Assembly: GCA_949316235.1 (NCBI GenBank)
Contig: OX438758.1
Span: 4,745,731-4,809,730, forward strand
Direction: 5' to 3'
DNA length: 64,000 nucleotides
Source of the DNA: Oegoconia quadripuncta
Taxonomy: Eukaryota; Arthropoda; Insecta; Lepidoptera; Autostichidae
Below the pieces are notes generated by a model that was not told where the DNA came from, did no database searches, and worked only from the letters and a program-made list of their open reading frames with translations. The translations under genes and the position numbers were made by a program. Below are positions 42,223 through 51,664 of this stretch, one piece after another. Each line of letters starts with the position of its first letter. The stretch's first letter is position 1.

Positions 42223-42908
42223 ATGTCAAGTGATTCAGATGTGAAGAATTATTACTTTTGTACGGTTTATCACGATCGCAGAGAAAAAGAAAATGGGTAC
42301 ACGACATTAATAAAAAGAGAAAGGAGTTAGGAGAATATCATCGTTTGTGTCGGGAGATTTCATCATACGAAGATCGTTTTTTTATATATTTTCGTATGTC
42401 ACAGGATTTATTTGATGAATTACATGAACTGCTCATCCCAAAGATAACAAAATGTACGACAAATTGGAGATCAGAAGGTTGCGTGTTCAAATCACGTCGG
42501 GGTCACCAATATGGGTGTACGGTGCGGAGTTAAATAAAACCGTTGATGTCCACATAAACAGTACGTGTAATTTCCTTAAGCGCGTACAATGGTTACAGCG
42601 GTGAGAAAGCACAGATGAAAGGAGAAGAAGTAGTGCAAGAAAGGAAATTATTAATTTAGACAATAGAAATCGAAATGATCCGCGAATTATGGAAGCAAGC
42701 AAAAACGACATGGGTCATGCGCGTTAGCCGATCGGACGAGCTCTGGCGCGTGCTGTGGTGGACTGGGAGCAGGTTCCACGTCGCCGCCCGCGCGCGTCGC
42801 TACAGTCCCCTCGCTTGCCTTGGATATAGTGATGTGCGGTGCTGCGGCTAGTGATGCGCCGCCACAGACGCCTATTTCTACAAGAGAAAGACTTGTGATC
42901 TGTCTGAG
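42223..42908 (+). pseudogene. Harbinger transposase exon 1, copy D (frameshift and insertion)
   Basis: From about ATG 42223, after a frameshift near 42260, it reads KRKWVHDINKKRKELGEYHR and FFIYFRMSQDLFDELHELLI, corresponding to RRFWVHPF and YFRMSISSFEQLLSLL of copy C. It breaks at CTTNWR (42468). The exon end resumes at about 42865 with TPISTRERLVICLR|GTAAGA, matching RLSVCLR|GTGAGT of copy A. The ~390 bases between are foreign (tRNA-Trp/LTR piece). Confidence 0.75.
42468..42730 (-). mobile_element. tRNA-Trp 3'-half copy plus putative LTR end
   Basis: Bases 42468-42508 match the 3' half of insect tRNA-Trp, from the last anticodon base through the acceptor end, and finish in CCA, which tRNA genes do not encode. 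On the minus strand this begins TGGTGACCCCGACGTGAT, the standard tRNA-Trp primer-binding site of several Ty3/gypsy (e.g. CsRn1-like) elements, and it follows an LTR-like stretch ending ...CACCCATAT. So an LTR end with an unusually long copy of its primer has been inserted in T exon 1. The far limit of the LTR is uncertain. The tRNA sequence is recalled, not searched. Confidence 0.6.
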
Positions 42909-42919
42909 GTAAGAAACAT

Positions 42920-43310
42920 TTATTGTTTAATATACATATTTATTAAGTTATCGTTATATAACTCAGTTGATGTCGATGCTCTATAATTTGCCACATGAGA
43001 CATATCAGTGTCGTTGCGTTGTGGTCGTGACAGCATTTGAGGCTGTTGATGGTCTGATGTAGATAAATCTATAACAGCTACTGGGGATTCATTTTCTGGC
43101 CAAGAATTGATCACTTCAAAGGAGAGGGAATCGTCGGTACTTATAATAGAGTAAACGAGTGAATTGTTCATTAGTAGGGCGTTTTCTTGCATTTCCTCTA
43201 CTTCTATGCTTGCAAATAACTTAGCCAGTTCTAATTTGGCTTTAATTTGGTTCTGCTTGGAAAAACTTTTGAATGTTTGGGCATAACTTTGGAAAAGGTG
43301 ATCTATGGCA
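42920..43310 (-). pseudogene. MADF-BESS protein exon 2, copy D (C-terminal part)
   Basis: The minus strand reads DAIDHLFQSYAQTFKSFS and AKLELAKLFASIEVEE, a BESS-like motif, then MQENALLMNNSLVYS and an Asp/Ser/Gln-rich tail to a stop at 42920. It lies only 11 bases after the T exon 1 splice donor. No acceptor or MADF half is visible upstream, where the sequence changes at about 43320. Exon 1 of this gene is missing. Confidence 0.65.
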
Positions 43311-43319
43311 TCATACCAC

Positions 43320-43830
43320 AGAACAGAAGAAAGAGGTTAGAATGGTAATATTATTTATTTTGTATGAAAACCAGTGTCGCCGTTTTTTCCCCCACTTCTT
43401 AACTCCACTACATACAGAAACCAACACGTACGCTCATTACGCACACAAGTAAACCAAACACATAGAAAAACGAGCTTGCTATTGGTTCTCACACTAGCAC
43501 AAAGACAGCGAGTGACGTACACTCACACACGGGAAAAAACAATTTAATTCTCATATACGCTAGTGCTTCCAAAAGTCACTTTCTTAAATCGATACATTTT
43601 TTTACCTATTATTATATACCAATTCTACTTATTTGACTTTCTTACTAAGTTTGAGTATAGTAGGTATCCTACTAAATATAACTAATGTTAAATATGAATT
43701 TTTGATAAGTGTTTGTTATTTAATTGTAATGTCATCAGGGTTGAATAGATTTGAATGAAAAAAAATAAAAAGAAATGACTATTGACACAGAATATTTTTA
43801 TTAATCACATTTTCACAAATTATATACAAT
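43320..43830. other. Unrecognised stretch inside copy D
   Basis: No coding signal. It may include the 3' end of the P-like element. A block with cacacaagtaaaccaaacac and gtgacgtacactcacacacg at 43440-43540 is the only less AT-rich part. Confidence 0.3.
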
Positions 43831-43833
43831 TAT

Positions 43834-43940
43834 TAGTGATGCAACGATTAGGATTCGGATTAATCCTAATCGCCGATTATCAGCATTTTTACGATTAATC
43901 CTAATCGGCGACTATTGTAAGAATCGCCTAACGATTCTTA
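43834..43940. repeat. Imperfect palindromic block of GATTAATCCTAATCG units
   Basis: AGTGATGCAACGATTAGGATTCGG is followed by GATTAATCCTAATCGCCG and again GATTAATCCTAATCGGCG, then 'cctaacgattct'. Units occur in both orientations, so the block can fold. Openings of the type 'agtgatgcaacg' are common in arthropod hAT non-autonomous repeats; this may be such a fragment. Confidence 0.55.
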
Positions 43941-44041
43941 TTTTATTATTTTTATTACAAAAAACTCTGAGCATAGTTTCTGAACGCACTTTACACTATC
44001 AATGGTTGACCTTGTGCTCTATCACACACAACACAACCACA

Positions 44042-45605
44042 TTATTGACCTTGAAATAAAACATATTTATTAAGTAATTGACGCTTGATCTCTTGTACAT
44101 TCGAATTTTTCAAAATAAAATGCAATCTTACATTGATATATTTTTCAATAATAGCTTTGGTAAGATCTGTAACATGGCTCGAAGTAGGATATAATCCAAT
44201 TTGATGATTACTAATGCTGCTAAATAATTGAGTTCCTACAAAATTGCGTAAAATCTTTGCTGTCAACATATTTTTATTTATTTTCCGTAGAGAGTCTGTG
44301 TAAATCTTGACCACTGCTTCTGACATTAAACAGATTTATATTAAATCTTTTGAAGGGTATAACAAGCCCCCTTTGTCTTTTGCCACTATAAACTTATGAT
44401 CCGTATTTATATCGTTTGTTAACAATGCTCCAACACATATGTCACAATCAATTTTCTTCATTAAAATGTGTGCTATGTAACCCGCAATATGGCTAATTAT
44501 CTGTTTACTAAAATCAGAAATATTGTGAAAAAACAAATTTATATCCTCATCGCCATCATTGTCAGTATTAATTTGTTCATCATCCTCGACCAAACCGTTA
44601 TTAGTCGTTCTATTTATTCGTTCTATAGACGATGATGCGCAATTAAGAATTGAAATATGTTCGAGGGCAGTGCAATTTCCACTATCAAGAGCCTTTAATT
44701 CTATATGTACCAAAAGTTTTTTGTAAGCTGCCTTAAACTGGCGAGCCGTTGGGTTATTGTTGCTTCCGCCATGTGATCTTATGTTCCCGAACAGCATCTC
44801 CAGGTGATCTTGGCTGATTTTGTACATTGGCATAAATACGAGTACTTGTGTACGTATTAAACTGCAATAAAGGTGTTTCACTGCTTCTGCGCAACCAATG
44901 AAGCCAATGAAGCCGGTTTTCCGCAAACTTTTTATCAAAAGTGAGCCATTCTGACATTTTAATTTCGACAAATACTCGACTGCCGTGTCTAAGAAGGCCA
45001 AAATCTGCATGGCATTGACTTCAGTAAGCGCTTTCTTAAAGTTATACTGGTTTGGACTTCGTGAATTGAATATGTCGAACATATTGTTAATTACCCTCAA
45101 AAATTTTGATGTTGCTTCACTGTTTGTGAACGCAGGTAATTTAAGTTCATCACGACAAAAGTCTATAGCGTCTGCTACACTAAGACTGAACAGTTGCGTG
45201 GCGAGTTTCACCTTCATCTTTTTATTTTGAAAATGGATGTGATAGTAACGTAGCTTATTTGCCAAGTGAAAATTTTCTCTTTGTTGAAGTTTATTTAGTT
45301 CCTCCAAAAATAGCCATTGTATTTTATGTCCATCTGGATCTATAAAAACATTATAACTTTGAAAAGCATTACGCAATAATTTTATCATATGAGATGGATC
45401 CAACATTACCAAAATTGGATTTTTTGTAATTGGATGATCAAAGGTAATTTTGCGATCTTCTATAGAACAGTCAAAACATTTGACCATTGCTATATTCGCA
45501 GCGCATCCATCAAAAGTTAATGATATTATTGATATGCCCGTTTCTTCAATTAGTTCCAGACATTGAAAAATTAAGTCAGCACGCTGCCTTCCTGTTACGC
45601 CATCA
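44042..45605 (-). pseudogene. P-element (THAP9-like) transposase, C-terminal two-thirds
   Basis: The minus strand from 45605: GVTGRQRADLIFQCLEL, then ISLTFDGCAANIAMVK (catalytic Asp region), VMLDPSHMIKLLRNAF, the insertion-domain part, HLEMLFGNIRSHGGSNNNP (acidic catalytic region and 'NNNPTA' signature) and a C-terminal domain to 44042. Two frames (45487-44336 and 44326-44042) meet at a stop near 44330. The THAP zinc finger and N-terminal part are absent; the protein is cut at 45605 by a LINE piece. GTP-dependent P-type transposases need the missing part, so it is dead. Confidence 0.85.
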
Positions 45606-45728
45606 ACAAGCGTGGGGCATCAGTGAGGGTGCGCAGGGTGGCCGTCTCCTGGGCATGGAGTTTGCAGCGGCTGGAGTCCGACGTAAGGGCGTACCACGCC
45701 GGCGCCGCGTACGTCAGGCGGGACCTTA
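45606..45728 (-). pseudogene. LINE ORF2 fragment, downstream half
   Basis: The minus strand reads RLTYAAPAWYALTSD, SRCKLHAQETATLRTLTDAP. This is the 'LTYAAP.W' block after the RT domain of jockey-like LINEs. It continues the fragment at 47150-47010 on the other side of the mariner. Confidence 0.75.
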
Positions 45729-45730
45729 TA

Positions 45731-47008
45731 CAGGGTGGTCCAACTAGTGACGTCGACAATTTTTTTTTAGATACCTCATACTGGGGTGTGTCCGAAAATA
45801 CCCTATGTATGTTCCGCGATTTTTTGTATTTTTCGAGTTGTTAATTTTTTTGTGATTTTTGGATGTTTTCTTCTTTTTTTTTTTTTATGCACGAAGATGT
45901 TTCTGCAAGCCAGGTTTCAAAAATTCATATCTTTTTTTTTGGTAGGTATTTTGCAGATCTTTTTTTTGTGACATAATTGTATTGAATGTTGTTTTAATAA
46001 AAAAAATAATTCAACTTCCTGAAATTATTCAAAGTTGCTCAAAAAAGGGTTGAAAGTTAAAAATTAATTTTTTTTTTTTGTTGCAATCGGCCTTTGAAGG
46101 CGGTTAGTCTGAAAATCATTAAAAATCATTTAAAGCGTTAAAAATTCTTTTACATACTTTTTATTATTATTATGGTAAATTAAAGTTAAAAATGTAATTT
46201 TAAAATCATTTTATTTGGTATTCCTGTAAAATAACTGCAGCTCGTGTATTTTTAGAAAAATTTCGATTCATTATGATTAAAAAAGTGAGCATTTGTCAAA
46301 ATTGCTACTTGTGAAATTACCAGTTTTTGGATAGTAAATAAAAGACACAAATTACTAAATAAAATTCCATTTATTATAATAAATTTTCAAAATGCCTTCC
46401 TCCAAGTTCAATACATAAACGACAACGTTTTAAAAAGTTATGTTTTAATTGCCTGAAGCTACATGAATATTCTTGTTTTATTTTTCTCTCCGCTACTGAA
46501 AGTTTTTGTCTCAATTCTGTTTCGCTGTTGCTTTCCTTCGCGTACACCAGATCTTTATAAAATCCCCAAATGAAAAAGTCGATCGGGTTGAGGTCTGGTG
46601 AACGTGCAGGCCATTCGATCGGCCCTGCACGCCCAATCCATCTTCCTCGAAAAGTGGTGTTTAGGTGCTCTCTCACTTGTACCGCATAGTGACAGGGCGC
46701 ACCATCTTGTTGGAATACCATTTCTCGTCGGATCTGGAGATTCACATCTTCTAACAATTCATGAAGATTGTTTTGTAAAAAATGTAGATAAGAATTTCCA
46801 TTCAACCTGGCCGGTAATTCAAAGGGCCCAATTAACTCTCCATTTAGGATCCCAGACCAGAGGTAGACACTAAAGTGTGTTTGAAAGTTGGATGCCCTTG
46901 TCAAATGTGGGTTTTCGATGGCCCAGCTATGGTAGTTGTGAATGTTGAATATCCCAGTTCTTTCGAATCGGGACTCGTCGGTCCACAGTATTTTATTAAA
47001 AAAATTGT
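45731..47008 (-). mobile_element. Deleted DD41D mariner inside a LINE fragment
   Basis: It starts TATA|CAGGGTGGTCCAACTAG at 45731. The other end keeps only AAAAAAATTG|TA, consistent with loss of the outer inverted repeat together with the first third of the transposase. LINE halves stand on both sides. The 640 bases between the end and the gene are AT-rich and non-coding. Confidence 0.7.
46374..47008 (-). pseudogene. DD41D mariner transposase, N-terminally truncated
   Basis: Begins at KILWTDESRFERTGIF (first catalytic Asp). Then VFQQDGAPCHYAVQV (second Asp) and WPARSPDLNPIDFFIWG (third Asp), with 41 residues between second and third. Ends IELGGRHFENLL. The ATG-led open frame starts in the LINE (MNHHVSDVVRR...), so that apparent start is an accident of the junction. 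Related to the intact gene at 198-1259 and to 59.8-60.6 kb. Confidence 0.85.
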
Positions 47009-47155
47009 ATATCCCCAGCTTCGTGCGCAGCGGGAGGCTTGATGTGAGCACTGGACGTAGGAGTGAGCGGGCGGTCTTCACTCGCCGTACGACGTCGCTG
47101 ACGTGGTGGTTCATGCGGAGTCCCCGGTCTATGGTGACACCCAGACATACATGCT
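47009..47155 (-). pseudogene. LINE ORF2 fragment, upstream half
   Basis: The minus strand reads CLGVTIDRGLRMNHHV, VRRVKTARSLLRPVLTSSLP and LRTKLGIY, the region just after the RT domain of jockey-like LINEs. It is joined to the mariner at a TA. Confidence 0.75.
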
Positions 47156-47821
47156 AGCGCCCGCGCATTGTTTGACTGTATATACCAACACAGTACAACA
47201 CAACTCAGCGCTATAGCGCGGCGACAAGACACGTCGCTATAGCGCTCTGACGCGCGCTACGTACGCGTTCTGTTTGACGAAGCCTTAACCCTTCTTTGCA
47301 TGATGATGGAAATTTCAATCATAATATTTAGTCAACAAAAAAAGGTACTCAAAACCCTTGTAATGTAAATTTGTTGTGGCTGGCAACTTTTTAAGCGACT
47401 ATTGCGTACAACAAAACGCAGTTGTCAAAAATTTGCAAACGTCACTGTGAATTACCAGGGCCCTTATTCGCTATGCCACTGTAGATTCCTTGCCGAAAAC
47501 GTGTGACGTCATAACACGCGCGATATGTGAACGTGGTTCCTAAACGTGTTACGGCAAGGAACTGTGTTACGTGTTACGTGTTTTTGTAATATTTCGTATT
47601 TTTGTTTCCAATCTTCATCTCACGTTGATTAATTTACAATAAATGACTGCAAAACTTTACTCGAGTACATCTTTGCTTAATAGCTTAAGCAAGGAAGACA
47701 AAAAGAGTAGGTAATTAAAAATATTGATTAAATAGATTGGCCACTTTTAGAACGAAAATGCACTTTCAATGACATTTGGAAATTTAATTAAAGATATTTC
47801 TTTTTATAAAAGAACTAGACA

Positions 47822-49140
47822 TGAATGCCATTGTGCGGAGGCGTCTTGTAAGACGGTGGAGTCAACAAGTGATAAGCATAAAGCGCAGAGTTCTCCGGGA
47901 TTCGACGGATCCCCTAGGGATAGACTATATGCTCTTCGTGCAAAGCTATCGCGTATCCAAAGCGCTATTTTCTTTTTTATGCTCCAGCCTACCCCTTTGT
48001 TAAATTCCACACAGAGGTGTACAAGTGTAAGCGTAGCAGTGAAGGTGAATACAACGTCATTTCGTGTATATTATTCTGAATAATTGCTACCAACACTTAG
48101 TAATGTCACATTCTTACTCTTTTTCTAGAACTTCCTGGCTACAGGAAGTTATCAAAAGCCGATAGGCAGAGATTGGGTAGCGCCTGTTAGCCAGACTACA
48201 GCGAGCCGGTGTACCCACGAGGTTGTGGAAGCTCTAAACACACTGCTGCCAACATATATTAGGTTCCCAACCACCGACCAAGAAAGAAACAAGATAAAAC
48301 GAGGGTAACCATATCAATCAAATGACTGGATTATTATGGAATTTGTTAAAAAAATACCATTACAATTCTGTGTATTGATATTTCAGGTTTTATGAAAAAT
48401 TTCGTATGCCGGGAGTTCTGGGATGTATAGATGGAACACTAATTGCTATATTGGCACCCCGGAACCACCCAAGTGAAGCAGCCTTTTTTAGCAGGAAAGG
48501 TTACCATGCTATCAACACTGCTATTGTGAGTTTGTTTTAGGTATATACAGTTATGTCAAAACAATTCTAATATTCCTTTCCTGAAATAAAAAAAAAATTC
48601 TGCTTGTTACAGATATGTGATAGTGATTTAAGAATTACGGCTGTGTGCGCTAAATTTGGAGGGGCAGCTCATGATTCATATGTTTGGCGATCATGGCAGA
48701 TAAGCCAATTCCTTGAAGATGAACACAATAACGGCAAAATTGGGTGGCTTCTTGGGGATTCAGGTTATCCACAGAAACCTTGGCTCATGACACCCGTGTT
48801 ACATGCAGCTGAAAATACCCCAGAGGCAAACTATACTAATATGCATGTTCATGCACGGGTCTGTGTTGAACGATGCATAGGACTCTTGAAAGCCCGGTGG
48901 CGATGTTTATTGCGTCACCGAGTCTTACATTATGAGCCCACAAAGTGTGCCAAAATAATTAATGCCTGTTCGGTATTACCTAATTTATGTCTGAATGATG
49001 GCATAATCACAATCGATTCTATTGAGGCAAGTGAATCCACTGATGAGTCACTTGAGTTACCCTCAATAGAATCTTTTGCTGATGAACGTGCACGACAGCG
49101 ATACATCCAAGTTCTTTGGGACAACAGAAGGCATCTGTAG
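47822..49140 (+). pseudogene. Harbinger (DDE_Tnp_4) transposase, clade 2, four exons, one frameshift
   Basis: Exon 1 from ATG 47822 (MNAIVRRRLVRRWSQQ, RRVLRDSTDPLGID, FVQSYRVSK) shifts frame near 47985 and ends VAVK|GTGAAT. Exon 2 48130-48307 (NFLATGSYQKPIGRDW). Exon 3 ~48387-48523 has MPGVLGCIDGTLIAI (first Asp) and ends at GTGAGT. Exon 4 48613-49140 has AKFGGAAHDSYVW (second Asp), GWLLGDSGYPQKPWLM, and VERCIGLLKARWRCLLRHRV (third acidic). The layout of four exons and the GDSGYP block fit HARBI1-like transposases. Apart from the exon 1 shift the frames are open. Confidence 0.78.
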
Positions 49141-49222
49141 CTGTAATGGATTTTATTTTTGAAAATCTAGTTAACCTTTTTTACTACAAGGTAGAGGACA
49201 CTTTTTAATATGGAAAATTCGA

Positions 49223-49384
49223 CAGGTTACAGATGTTGGTACAGCTAGATTGGTCTATTTCAGTTATTTCCATCAACAGGTTACAGATGTTAGTACAGCT
49301 AGATTAGTCTATTTCAGTTATTTCCATCAAAAGTATATAGATGTTGGTACAGCTAGGTTGGTCTATTTCGGTTATTTCCATCAA
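49223..49384. repeat. 54-bp tandem repeat, three copies
   Basis: Units start at about 49223, 49277 and 49331 and share 'agatgttggtacagctagat' with 'ggtctatttcagttatttcc'. The third unit is more divergent at its start. It lies just downstream of the transposase stop codon. Confidence 0.88.
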
Positions 49385-49825
49385 AAGTATATTTTTTTAA
49401 AATAAATATGTGGCTGTGTTCAAGTTTTACAATGTATCCTATGAAAATAACATTTTTCATTTTTCCAAGAATGGTGTCATCTTGAAGGAATCTCTTGCAA
49501 ACACCCACCAACCTGTAAAATAAACATACATAATCTTATTATTTCTGCAAAGTGCTTAAATGTAACATGCAGTGTGTTAGTTACCCTCCATTAATTAGTA
49601 AATTATTTGTTACTCAAACAAACTTTGGGAACTCAGACTTTAGTTATTTAGGTAAATTAACTAATATCATTAGTCATAGCCAATACCACCCAAGCAAAAG
49701 AGCATTTTTCTGCAGCAATACTCACGTATTTGACATGCAAAAGAATTTACTTATAACTAAATCAATTTGCAAATAAACATTTGTTTTTTTTTTGGATTTG
49801 TGATACAATGGATGCTGGAAGCACT

Positions 49826-50183
49826 CGTGGCGCAGTTGCATTCGTTATTCGTTTTCGATTAGCGAAGTTAAGCAACGTCTGGTCAGGTCAGCCCTTGGAT
49901 GGGTGACCACTAGTGGTATTTTCTTACGAGTGCTTCTGTGCTTTGCAGGACACGTTAAATAGGTGGTCCCGGTTGTTTTCAATTAAAGGCAGTTGTTAAG
50001 CCAAGTCGGTGGCCCAGAGGCGGCTTGAAAACACTGACAGTCAGGTGGCCACTAGTCTCGACTCTAATCCCCCAATCCGCAGTGGGCCCGCGTGGTAGAT
50101 TATGGCCCATACTGTCTCCTAGCGAGAGGAGGCTGTGTCCCAGCAGTGGGGACGCGTAAGGCTGCTGATGATGATGATGCTGG
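49826..50183 (+). repeat. 5S-rRNA-derived SINE with LINE tail
   Basis: The head matches 5S rRNA internally: GCGAAGTTAAGCAACGTCTG and CTTGGATGGGTGACCACTAG. This is followed by a body (ttaagccaagtcggtggccc) and a tail gagaggaggctgtgtcccag then cagtggggacg and (GAT)n at 50168-50182. 5S-headed SINEs use the pol III internal promoter of 5S. The sequence differs from real 5S outside the promoter, so it is not an rRNA gene. It lies between the two genes of the clade-2 Harbinger. Confidence 0.85.
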
Positions 50184-50408
50184 TATGGTGAGTGTACTTT
50201 ACCTACGCGATGGAATCTACATTGTAAATTCCATCGAGTTTGTATTCCTTGATGATTCATTAGGCCTGGACATCCAGCTGGCTGAGAAGAAAACATCCAT
50301 TAAGAGTGTTATTTGCTGCTGCAAGTGTCCCTAAGACATTGTACACACACAGCGCCATCTAGTTTCCACGTTAAGCACCTTAATGCTTGTGTTGTGGGAT
50401 TGTTGATA

Positions 50409-50620
50409 TCCAACTATTATAAACGCGAAAGTTTGTAAGTATGGATGGATGTTTGTTACTTTTTCATGCCTAAACAGCTGGAGGGATTTGGATGAAATTT
50501 GCTAGGTAGACAAGAATAGGACCTGGATTAACACATAGGCTACTTTTTACCGCGGGAAAATCCCTCATTCCCGTGGGAAACTCATTTAGCCACGGGTGAA
50601 ATCGCGGGGCGGAAAGCTAG
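50409..50620 (+). mobile_element. Non-autonomous Helitron
   Basis: 5' TCCAACTATTATAAACGCGA; 3' end GCGGGGCGGAAAGCTAG preceded by a short hairpin-forming stretch (ccacgggtgaaatcgcgggg). It is inserted between A and T without target duplication. Its relative lies inverted at 56864-57067. No open frame. Confidence 0.75.
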
Positions 50621-50732
50621 TACCTACTATTATGTATGTACATTTTTCCTTTTTTACAAATAAATCATATTTTAAATAAAAGACATCCATGACTCGAGTA
50701 CATAAGGTCATCTTCATCACACAAACATTACC

Positions 50733-50863
50733 TGTAAGGTTTAACTAAAACTCCAGGCGGCGATTTCAAGTCTGTTCTATTTTTTTTTTCTTTTTTTTTT
50801 TAACTGTCAAACTACATCTCTCATTCTATCTCTTTCATACGACTCTGTTCCATTCACCTTACA
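50733..50863 (-). repeat. 3' LTR of the short-LTR gypsy
   Basis: 131 bp, TGTAAGG...CCTTACA. It holds 41 bases (a T-rich block between 'tcaa' repeats) absent from the other LTR. Confidence 0.85.
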
Positions 50864-51664
50864 TGCCCCTTGAAATATTATATATTTAATTTTCAATTTA
50901 ATTATATAATATTTCATATCATACCTTACATGCCTTTACAATTTTTTCTTAAATATTTCAACTTAAACATTATATTGCATTATAACTATATTACTTTAAT
51001 TTCCAAAAGGTGTATTTTAATTTGTTTCGACGTTGTAATTTTGAGAATAACTATTAACTATGACAGAACTTGATAATAATTAACTTTCTTATTTTCTTCA
51101 TACTATGCTAATATCTAACTTACACAATCTATAAAATCTTTTTAACTTAAATTTTGTTTTATTTAAACTTCTAACTTTCTTGCTTTCGTTATACAGATTT
51201 ACAATATTAATAATATGACTCTAATGTACACAAAAATATATATAATATGTTACAAGAACTGGTATGTTACTTTTCAATTTGATCTCTACTTCTGGAAGGT
51301 AAGTAGATTAAATGAATACATAAAAATTTGTCAATCCGGATTGTAACTGCTACACACAGAGTCCTACGAAAAACATTTCTTGGCGTCATAGGCAGTTAAT
51401 AGACTAAATACTGAGATTATGGATACCTTACAGGTATTTTTGTTAAACGACCTCTACTGGTTACATATGGTTTAAAATGACTGTCGTCAGTATTTTCATT
51501 GTAACTTGAATTACGGTTATCGTTTATCGTCACATCTGGATTGTTATTGTGTCTTACATCAGGGTTGTCATCATTTTGGGTCACATTAGGGTTGCCACGT
51601 CCTTGGGTCTCATCAATAGGGTTGTCACTTCCATGGGTTATGTGTAATGCTGAAATATCTGAAA
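50864..51664 (-). other. 3' untranslated region of the gypsy element
   Basis: AT-rich, no domain. Near 51535-51650 the words 'cacatctggattgtta', 'catcagggttgtcatc' and 'catcaatagggttgtcac' form an imperfect short repeat, possibly the eroded end of pol. Confidence 0.4.

Larger units (their letters stand above)
42042..47285 (+). mobile_element. PIF/Harbinger element, copy D, TSD TAA, with foreign interior
   Basis: The left end AGGCTTCGTCAAACAGAACG and the right end CGTTCTGTTTGACGAAGCCT are inverse complements, with TAA on both sides (42039-42041, 47286-47288). T exon 1 and M exon 2 remain at the left in the same order as in A and C. T exon 2 and M exon 1 are missing; P-element, LINE and mariner fragments fill the right part. 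The matching target duplication shows the ends moved as one unit before the interior was replaced by insertions and deletions. Confidence 0.85.

Noticed and set aside
46996..47114. ATG at 47114 as the true start of the mariner transposase at 46.4 kb
   Set aside because: The first ~40 codons are LINE sequence (SLLRPVLTSSLPLRTKLGIY) and join the transposase at a TA junction.
49860..49915. 5S rRNA gene
   Set aside because: Only the internal-promoter part matches 5S rRNA; the flanking parts do not, and it continues into a SINE body with a LINE-type tail and a GAT repeat.
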